DNA of 64,000 nt, taken from contig OZ026605.1 of the NCBI GenBank assembly GCA_964020085.1, positions 27,927,098 through 27,991,097 of the forward strand, written 5' to 3'. The notes beneath the pieces are model-generated. The model had not been told where the DNA came from, did no database searches, and saw only the letters and a list, made by a program, of their open reading frames with translations. The DNA comes from Micromussa lordhowensis. Taxonomy: Eukaryota; Cnidaria; Anthozoa; Scleractinia; Lobophylliidae. The position numbers were made by a program, and so were the translations under genes. Below, one piece after another: positions 56,801 to 64,000 of the stretch. Position 1 is the stretch's first letter; each line of letters begins with the position of its first letter.

Positions 56801-59800
56801 TGGCCAGTTTGGTGTGAAGGATGAGACGGAAGTCTGGGTGATACTCAACTTCCTTGTCACCCATTTTGATGTACCTGGAAGACAAAGAGTTGTGTACCTT
56901 TTTACCTATGTTCTGAGTCGCTCGCGGTTACAAGTGTGGAGTGAGACTGAACGAAACTTTGGTTGCTCTCCGGCAACTGTAACAGAGGAGGAACAACGCC
57001 AAGCTTTTTTGCCTTGACAGCAAACTTCCATCACAGGAAACCCAACATTGGTGGTATTATCCTTTTGATCAGTGCTTGATGACAGGATACGGAGAAACGT
57101 TGAAGAGAACATACAAGATTTGGTAAAAGACCAAACGCTCTCTGTAGACAGCTAAAGCAGCAAGACGTTTTTTTTAACATCAATGTATGAATTCCTAGTA
57201 TGAGAGAACTACAAATTTCCGAATTATCTTTAGCTTCTTTCTGAAACTGAGTCTTGGTGACCATCCTTCCATACAAAAATGAGTTTTCATTCACAAAACT
57301 CATTTTCATATGAATGGTTTTGCATCAGGCCTAGCTTTGACAGAGAGCCTTAGGGCAGCCCGAAAATGAGCTATTAAAATACTGGATCACAGAGATAAAA
57401 AAGTCTGCTAAAACGGAACGCACCTTCCTTTCTTGATAGTGTTTCGGCCGACCAGAGCATCCAACACCGGGTCCATATTCTCACCCATATTTTCAATGAG
57501 TACACAATCGCCATTTGCTACGGCTCGTTCGATGGCATCCAGATATCTGTAAAACAAAACTACCAACATCAAGACCACAAATACACATCGCCAACTTACA
57601 GCTGTACAAGCACAACAATCTCTTGACAATATAAATATAGGACAAAGAACCAAACACTGGGTTACGTCATTGTTTACATTTTTAACTCATTCATGCGCGC
57701 ATGCGCAGTGAATGCGTTATTGCAGCTGGGGCTAGTAGACTTTTAATTACTTATTAAAATATGAGTTTGCGCAGAGAAACAAAGGCATCATGCCAGATAC
57801 GAATTGACTTCAGACATTAAAGAGTTTGTGAAACTCAGTAATTGATGCAATGTTTGGTCCTTTGGGTGCAATATTCATGGGGAAATTACAAAAACTGCAA
57901 AATTTCTGGGTGGCGAAAGCGCTAATGAACTCATATATTCTTTGAACGTTTTAGTTTTTAAATCTGCGTCGCTCAAATTCTTTGGGACAGTTAATCGTGC
58001 TATGCCCTTGCAATATTCAGAGCTGATATTTTTGTAGCCTGATTAGAAACTGAATCGCTTTCAGAGTAAACAAAAATATTTCTCTATATTACCCTTTCTG
58101 TCCCAGCCTGACGACTCTGAGTTCTTCTCCTTCTCTGGTTTTGATCCACTTTATTCCCTGTAACTGTGGATCGATCATAAGCGGCCATCTCTCACAGTTC
58201 GTCAGGATGGTGGCATTCTCGGTACTCATACGATCACTCGGTAGGTTCTCATTTTGCCACGTGGCCACGGTCGCGTTGTCAGTCAACAAGGTCAGCGGAT
58301 CGAGGTTTTCAGTGATCTTGATAGGAACCTTGTGAAGAATGACAAAAAAATTTAGCAATATGAAGTTTTTTTAATCCTTTTCAATCTTCACCATCCTGTT
58401 CCTCTGTGGCTTCTTGTCACCCTTTAGACCTTTTTTCTACCCTTGTGACTTCCATGGATTTGAAAGTAACTTAGTACATTAGAATAAAATGGCTTTTTGA
58501 ATTACGACTTATCACAACGTAGTCACATTTAGCTTACATTTGACCTTAAATGTCCGTTTAGGTAGTTAGGTAAAAAGAGGTTGTACATACAACATCCAAA
58601 TGGGCCATTTCCGAGCTGCATTTGGCCCCTGTACCAAAACGAATTTTCGTGCCAAACCATTCATATGAAAATGAGTTCCGGCTACAGGTTCACTTCCATG
58701 CAAACAGAGTTTGCACGAGGACTCGTTTTGGAACAGAGGCACAAGTTAACTCGGAAATGGCCTATTGACTACGAGAAAGTGTGTATTTAAGAGAAGATGC
58801 CCGCTTTGGGTAAGTTTCGGCTCACAAGAGATGCCTATTACCGTATTTCTTCTGTAGAAGTATCTGATGTACCTCATTTACAAACAGTAACCACATAAGT
58901 TTTGTATTGACTTACCGACTGTCCTTTCAAGAATGGAAGCCACTTCTCGTGCATAAGATTGTCACGGTATTTCCTTGTGAAGCAGCCTACATAGGACACG
59001 AACGCAGTGGTCAGCAACACATCCCCAGGTAAGGTCTTCTCTTGCTCCTTGAAGTTCGCCACAGATTCGGCCCATCGGACATTTTCCGAAGCCAAGCCGC
59101 CGACCAATCGATTAGCCAGCTCGATCGTCATCGCTGTCTGTTCGGCTTCTTGCTGGCACTTCAATTTCTCAGCCGTGGCCTTAACAGGAATAACATTTTA
59201 ACGTTATTTTCGGTCTAAACGTCCCTAAGTATTTTAACAGATAAAAAACTATCAAGTCAGGTTTGTTTGAGATCTGTAAACGCTGTTAAAAAAACTGTCT
59301 GCTGCATTCAAAGGAGGCCGATAACACACCATTAACCAACCCCCTCAACCCGGAGTTTGTCGTAGGGCTAATCAGCCTGAACCGTCAATATCCCATGATG
59401 ACGGAAAACAGAGGAGGACAATCTACGCTGGATCAAACCTGACGACTTGTCATACTTGACAACTTCGTCATCACTTGAGATGATGGCAGATATCCAACAC
59501 GGGTGAAAACAATCTTTTCATGACCCTATTCTCCAAGAGGAGACAAGAAATTAAGTCAAGTCAGTCAAAGTTAATAATTTGAATCATTACCTTCTCGAAG
59601 GAAGCCGTGAGCTCAGCCAAGTTCTCATCGAGCTCAGCAATCTTTGCCTTGATCTTAGACAGCTTCTCTTCTGCAGCTGCCAGCTCTGCGTTAGCGGCGG
59701 CTAAGGCCTGTCTCTTGGGTTCTACGTCACAGAACACGTGATAGAACTTGATGATGTTGATGGCCCATGCGCAGATACCGGCAGCAGCACCAGACTTGGA

Positions 59801-62800
59801 GCGGATGAAGTCTGGTTCAAACTCAGGGTCGTCAAGGTACGGCTGCACTGCCTTCAGGTTGCTCTCGTGAATATTTTCTTTGTCGTAGTTCACCAGCTGG
59901 TCTAAAAATTGATCAACCTTTCAAAGAGATAGAAACGAAAATCGTTGGCGGTGGCTGGGAAAATGAATCTTCCAATTTTACTTGCTGAGAAATTAGTAAA
60001 ATTGCCCTTGCGTCAAATATTTACCTTGGCCATCATGATTTTGCATTGCTTCCAGCTCCTGTCTTTAGGAATCTTATTGGGCGGAGAAAGCAACACATAA
60101 ACAGCAGATGTGACATTGACCACAGCTGAGGGTGGCGAACCAAACGACTTTAACTCTGTTAAGTTGTTCTTGTTCAGCGTGTTCAGAGCTTCTTGAGCGG
60201 CTTGCAGAGCAGGTTCAGCTTTGGCTAAATCCGTTTCACAAGACCTCTGCTTCTCAGCTACATCTTTAGCAATGACCTGAACTTTCTTCTCTTCTTCGTC
60301 AGCAATCGCTTTCTCTTTGCTAACTTTCTCAGTTTCGACGCCAACCTTTTCGATCAGTTTGTCCGCATCTTCGTTCTTCTGTTTGAGTTCGACTTCTTGG
60401 GAGGCTAGCTTGGCTTTCAGATCATCTACCTGGGAAGCTGTACTCTGTAACTTTAGCAAACCATTTTCTAGACGTTCGGTTTGTTGACTCAACTCAAGCG
60501 ACTTCTTTTTCAAAAGATTTCTGTACAAGGTAATCTGCAAAGCACAATTAATATATTCGGTATTGGGTACACGAGTCAAAGGCTAAAGAAATAACTATGG
60601 CAGTCAAACTGAATTTGTATCATGGGCTTCCGGCCTTTTCTTATGCTCTACAAGTAAGTCTATGGATGAAACTTTAGTGTGTAATCATTCAAGTGACAGC
60701 TATTTAGCAGTACTTTCATGTTTATTATGCTGTACAAGGTGTTTCTGCTTTTAATTCTATGAATGAAACCCATTCAATTGATAGCTATTGAGCAGTATTT
60801 TCATGCGGTACTGTTTATTATACTGTACAAGGTGGTTTTAACTTTTGCGTCTGCGGATGTGACCATTCAAATTAAAGCTATTGAACAGTACTTCCATATG
60901 ATTATGTTAATTATGCCGTACAAGGTGGTTCTGAGTGTTAAAATTGTTGTAATCCAATCACTTCTTTGGCGGGACTTTGTTGCTGTAAGTAGTATACCTG
61001 TTCTAAGAAGCTCTTGGGAGTAGTGTAGTTGTAGCGCCGTTCATTTGCCAAATACAGCTGGCTTTCTTCGTTCACGCTTGTGTGTACAAACGACATGAAT
61101 TCAGCAACAGAAGGCTTCACCTCATTCTATAAACAAATAGGAGTTGCAGATTAAAGTAGCAATTTTGGCGGCAAAACCTCGATAGGAGCTAGCGTGGTTT
61201 ATCTAAAAGGGAAGGTACGAGGCCGGGGTCATGCGCGCCATTGTTGACATTTGGCAAGATTAAACCATTTTAAGGTACATGTATCTCAGGGCTAAGCGAA
61301 TTCTCCTGCCAGTTATCTTGTAAACTAAAACAAATTCAAGATATGTTCCTTCCACGTTTTGGTTCAATTTAGTCTTTACGAAGTCAACAGAATTCCGTGA
61401 TGTAGTAATATCTTAGTACAGCTTCAACTAAAAGTATTGATATTCATATTTATCCCGCTCATTTAATGTTTAAGAATTGCTGTTGGGTTTCATGAAATCG
61501 TGGTATTTTTGTGTTTTCAACCTCTCACCTCAAGCTGTTCCAAGTCATCAATAAACCTCTTGCTGACGGACACCAAAGCCTCCTGGGGCCACTCGTGGAA
61601 CCAATCAATGGCCGTGCAGTTAGTGACAGCCGGGAACTTACGACTTCTCACACGCAGCGTGGAACCCACGGGAGAGAAGCACAGGACAACCTGTCAGAAG
61701 TAACAGAACAAATAGGCGCTATTACGCATGGTCCCAACGAAATGTTCACCTTTCTCAAAAGATCATGCGGTTTAACAATGAAAGAATTGCATTTAATATA
61801 TAAACTGCGGTGTTTTACAAGAATTTCCAGCCCTGAAAAGGGCCGAAATTTTACACTCGTAAAATTACGATAATTTTCACTGTGATGTTGATGCCATGTT
61901 TGACCCTTCAACTGTGCTTAGAGTTGTTGGTGTATGATCGACACATCTTCGGATCTTCCTCGGAAGTCTTCGGCAATCTTTCGGAAATGTTCAGAAACAT
62001 TCCTGTGGCCTTCGGACAACTGTATCACAAGCGAACGTGTATCTCTCACGAAAATTCTGTCAAACTGATGTTGAAGTTTACTTTTTACCTTCAAATTTCG
62101 TCGCACTCGCTCAATGAAGAACATCCAGCAATTCTCCCTTGTGTCCTGAAGTCCAGCACCTTTCACTTCATTTCTGACTCCGGAGATAATATTCTCAACT
62201 TCATCATCAGCAAACAGACCTGGGATCTCACCAGAAGCCAGCAGATCGTTGATCAACACAAGAAAACTCTCCTCTGGAACTTGCGCGTCCGTCAACAGGA
62301 ACACAGTGCCGATGTTTTTCAGCCCTGCCTTGGTACACAGGTTTGCTAAGTCAAGCTGGATAGATGAGAAAAACTTTCAATCAATTATTCAGCAAAATTG
62401 GTATGTGTGTATATATTTTTTTTTTTATTTTCGCACAGTAATTCCTATGAAGAATGATTGATCATCGCAGTTTTACACACAACTTACACAGTTGTGAAAT
62501 TAAAGCCTGAACAAATTCAGGCTTAAACGGGATTCGAACCCATGACCTCTGAGACACCGGTGCTGTGCTCTACCAACCGAGCTATCAAGCCAATTAGGAG
62601 CTGGTCACATTGTGAGTTCGTAATATACACATAGATGGTGAAATTACAAGTGAATATATGAAAGATCATATACTTGAACTGCGCAGAAACACATGAAGAC
62701 ATGATTGATCATCGTATCTCAGTTACACACCTTCAGATCTGGAATGCTATATCCTTTCCTCAGCGTAATCTGAAACACTTCTAAAGCACTGATGAAGGCG

Positions 62801-63274
62801 GCCAGACGAGCTAAACTCTGTTTACCGCTACCACCAACACCCACTAACAAGGCGTTACCACGAGGAGACTCCAGAATACGGTTGATACGACAACTGCAAA
62901 AAAAACAAAAAAAATAAGCCACAAAATATGTTTGCTTAATTTGGAAGTATTCTCTTGATGTTTCTACCATCGGACAAGGATCACCACAGGAGAAGACACC
63001 AAACAACACAAAAATGTCGAACGTGGAAAGAGCGGGAAACCACGCGCGAAAACAACAGTTATTGTAAAGGTTTCACTCACACATGCTGCATAGCGTCATC
63101 GAACAACACAAGGTTCATAACCGCGTTCACTTCATTGTAGTTCTCCAGGGCCTCGACTAGTAGTTTATTCAGTGATTCCCAGCCTTGAACTGCCAAGTAC
63201 TTCGGCTCTCCAATTCCACTCGCAAAATGGCAGAACATGTTAGGCTTGGCGTATAAAGCTTCTTCATCAAAGTC
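47818..63274 (-). CDS. Axonemal dynein heavy chain, outer arm (DNAH9/11/17 group), 3' part, 24 exons
   Basis: Exons: 63081-63274, 62731-62893, 62089-62355, 61529-61690, 60998-61126, 60025-60534, 59591-59917, 58916-59179, 58093-58328, 57424-57546, 56670-56874, 56147-56452, 55792-55962, 55017-55139, 54380-54573, 53275-53482, 52612-52680, 52164-52391, 51489-51680, 50777-50896, 50123-50365, 49498-49680, 48818-49105, 47818-48147. They total 5235 nt and run in frame to TGA at 47818: 1744 residues, about 40% of a heavy chain. Order: AAA4 with the P-loop GVGGSGKQS (62731-62893), stalk coiled coil 1 (60025-60534), microtubule-binding tip, coiled coil 2 ending near 59591, AAA5 (58093-58328), AAA6 with [15 protein letters not shown], then the C-terminal domain with [30 protein letters not shown] and [18 protein letters not shown]. 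The C-terminus follows the ciliary beta-heavy-chain group; DNAH9, 11 and 17 cannot be separated here. It is the motor that drives ciliary beating. Upstream exons lie beyond the window. Confidence 0.96.
48348..48516. mobile_element. Palindromic element in the last dynein intron
   Basis: The central arms GGCGTGTTTATGGACC and GGTCCATAAACACGCC (48413-48457) are exact; outer arms pair AAGCGTGACTGAGGTCAAG with CTTGACCGAACAAGCTTG imperfectly. Non-coding. Confidence 0.75.
50953..51400. repeat. Dispersed GGGTA-type repeat in a dynein intron
   Basis: This is the reverse-oriented relative of 23118-23500. Shared phrases are AAATAGGGTA (several times), GGTCAGGTCATAAATAGGGT, GGTAAGGGTTTTGGGAAGCG and a GAAGAAGCTACTTTTTC block. 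Its right border lies about 90 bp from the exon at 51489. Confidence 0.7.
52872..53267. mobile_element. pogo/Tigger-like non-autonomous element, TA duplication
   Basis: TA-CAGTGGAACCTCC at the left and GGAGGTTCGACTG-TA at the right. Subterminal words GGTCGCTTACGAGAGG and TAAGCGACCAC repeat near both ends. The terminus matches that of the element at 24831-25349, while the interior words differ. The right end lies 8 bp from the 5' splice site of the dynein exon 53275-53482. Confidence 0.7.
53577..53885 (+). mobile_element. Hairpin element, copy 1 of a two-copy family
   Basis: It starts TTTCTCAAACTCATTAATAA and contains ACCGTGACG, TCGATTGAGAAGATATA and a hairpin with TATACCAAACACTCAAGACA opposite a TGTTTGATATATT end. 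The same order is found at 55183-55474. Both lie in dynein introns in the same orientation. Confidence 0.75.
54104..54350 (+). repeat. Dispersed repeat, copy A, upstream of a dynein exon
   Basis: Phrases GACGTCACGG-like, TTTGCGCATG, AATCTTCTCCAT, TCTCTTTGGTGTTTTTCT and TTATTTTCAGGTTTCCTT are shared in order with 54609-54835, and in part with 58362-58470. Copies A and B flank the exon 54380-54573 in direct orientation. Confidence 0.7.
54609..54835 (+). repeat. Dispersed repeat, copy B
   Basis: Same family and orientation as 54104-54350, about 500 bp away, with the exon 54380-54573 between them. Confidence 0.7.
55183..55474 (+). mobile_element. Hairpin element, copy 2 of a two-copy family
   Basis: Same order of phrases as 53577-53885, including AAAAATACTCCGCTGCGCGT and CTCTCTTCTCGGTGTTTGG. 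Arms TATATCAAACACTCGAGTCA and TGTTTGATATATT close the hairpin. Confidence 0.75.
55588..55736. mobile_element. Palindromic element (TTTCCGAGTT family)
   Basis: TAGGCTATTTCCGAGTTACC, GTGCCTCTGTTGCAAAACG and CGTGCAAA words match the element at 58585-58770 in part. The right half is more diverged. It lies in the dynein intron between the exons 55017-55139 and 55792-55962. Confidence 0.5.
58362..58470 (+). repeat. Dispersed repeat, copy C (partial)
   Basis: A shorter, diverged relative of 54104-54350 with TTTTAATCCTTTTCAATCTT and CACCATCCTGTTCCTCTGTG. Confidence 0.5.
58585..58770. mobile_element. Palindromic element (TTTCCGAGTT family)
   Basis: GGGCCATTTCCGAGCTGCAT at the left is mirrored by AACTCGGAAATGGCCTA at the right. 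Inner arms ACCAAAACGAATTTTCGTGC and CACGAGGACTCGTTTTGG pair imperfectly. Located in a dynein intron. Confidence 0.65.
60653..60935 (+). repeat. Three tandem copies of a roughly 95-bp unit
   Basis: Each unit carries CATTCAAN, TAGCTATTKAGCAGTAYTTTC, TTTATTATRCTGTACAAGGT and a GTTCTG/GTTTTA end. The copies are 75-85% alike by eye. A single related unit is at 1283-1405. It lies in the dynein intron between exons 60025-60534 and 60998-61126. Confidence 0.65.
61938..62015. repeat. Degenerate TTCGGAA word cluster
   Basis: CTTCGGATCTTCCTCGGAAG, CTTCGGCAATCTTTCGGAAA and related words lie in a dynein intron, about 75 bp from the exon at 62089. It is related to the array at 46655-46815 in reverse orientation. 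Confidence 0.6.
62468..62700 (-). mobile_element. tRNA-derived SINE with 14-bp target duplication
   Basis: The insert is bounded by exact ATGATTGATCATCG copies (62454-62467 and 62701-62714). On the minus strand there is a leader of about 110 bp, then a tRNA-like region (62519-62591) with box A TAGCTCGGTTGGTAG and box B GGGTTCGAATCCC, then a short tail with the hairpin AAGCCTGAATTTGTTCAGGC. It lies in a dynein intron just before the AAA4 exon. The anticodon arm does not pair well, so this is not a functional tRNA. Confidence 0.85.
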
Positions 63275-64000
63275 CTACGTGGAACAAGAAAAGTTTCGGT
63301 TGCTATAACAAATCATTACAGCTTTTCACAGTTTACTTATTGCCATTACAAATTACAACGCGTACAAAATCTTAATACCTGACAAAAGTCATCGGTACAT
63401 TTAGTCAAAATATCGCGAACATGTTTACAAAAATACTGAAATATTGAAAACAGTTAAGGTGATTCCTCTGTATTGCATTGTGTATCCCTGCTGCGCACGA
63501 TTTTCTCGTCATTAGCGGGCGCACGTGAGCGTGTGCGCATACAAAACGTAAGAGATTTCCCTGAAGCTAAGCTCGACAGCGGAATAAATATCTCGATTTG
63601 AAGAAAAGTTTAAAATTTCTGCTTAAAAATATTTTGATTTAAATGCTGTAAAGAACAAGTAGGTAGTGCTGGGTATGTGCGCACGCAGAGAATTCGTTGT
63701 AGTAAAATTGTAACTCCTGTTTAACTAACACGGTTTAAAATGTAACCTCAGGGTCTATTTTGTTTAACTTCTCTAATGAATTAATCATGTAAGTGCTTTT
63801 CTTGGAATTTCTACTGCCCCTTTCTGTTAAGTAAGGCTAAGTAATGACAACTCGTTGGTCGCAAAGTTGCTATAAAGACCATCCATGTTGTGTAAAAACG
63901 AGCTCGGTGATCCCTATTTTGATTGCATTTTCTGATATACATAGCATGATTACCAACTGAATGAAGTTTGAGAGATTTGGTAATACTCCTTCTTTTTAAG
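63275..64000 (-). other. Upstream dynein intron, no further exon recognised
   Basis: This 726-bp stretch should be intron, possibly with an unrecognised exon. A short open segment at about 63379-63438 has splice-like borders but does not resemble the AAA3-AAA4 linker of heavy chains. The rest is AT-rich with nothing notable. Confidence 0.5.

Noticed and set aside
62519..62591. Apparent minus-strand tRNA gene
   Set aside because: Box A, box B and acceptor-like ends are present, but the anticodon arm does not pair and the sequence is inside an insertion with a target duplication, so it is a SINE head.
63379..63438. Candidate extra dynein exon upstream of 63274
   Set aside because: Borders resemble splice sites and the frame is open, but the short peptide does not resemble the heavy-chain region expected before AAA4.

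Overview
The window looks like nuclear DNA of a cnidarian, most likely a stony coral or another hexacorallian. The genes are intron-rich and animal-type, the intergenic DNA is AT-rich, and introns and spacers are packed with tRNA-derived SINEs, a Penelope-like element, a Ty3/Gypsy element and many short palindromic elements of a kind I associate with coral genomes. The species is inference. The gene calls rest on exons that splice in frame and match conserved protein blocks.

Layout. (1) 60-14241, minus: a complete 15-exon CCDC96 (CFAP184) gene, a ciliary axoneme coiled-coil protein; its introns hold a 5'-truncated LINE, a decayed Penelope-like element, arrays of degenerate short words and several hairpin elements. 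(2) 14242-14462: a 221-bp divergent promoter. (3) 14463-17435, plus: a complete 7-exon thymidine kinase 1 (TK1) gene, head to head with CCDC96. (4) 17436-27530: about 10 kb of repeat-rich spacer with one small unrecognised 4-exon gene model (22019-22818, plus). (5) 27531-40396, minus: a complete 6-exon FOXK gene (FHA plus forkhead domains) with a 5-kb Gypsy element in intron 4. (6) 40789-43762: a 3-kb element with about 820-bp, nearly identical inverted arms and a 6-bp target duplication, inserted in the tRNA-like head of a SINE just upstream of FOXK. (7) 43769-47817: spacer. (8) 47818-63274, minus: the last 24 exons I can place (1744 residues, AAA4 to the C-terminus) of an outer-arm axonemal dynein heavy chain of the DNAH9/11/17 group; its 5' part lies beyond the right edge.

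Functional links. CCDC96 and the dynein heavy chain are both motile-cilium components. TK1 makes dTMP for DNA synthesis. The CCDC96/TK1 intergenic region carries two GGCAAC X-box (RFX) half-sites next to the ciliary gene and a consensus E2F site near TK1, so one short promoter may serve a differentiation programme and an S-phase programme. FOXK is a transcription factor with no evident link to its neighbours.

I did not find an undescribed multi-gene system. The most unusual items are the 3-kb palindromic element in a SINE, the decayed hammerhead ribozyme in the Penelope-like element, and several families of AT- or CG-flavoured degenerate word arrays.
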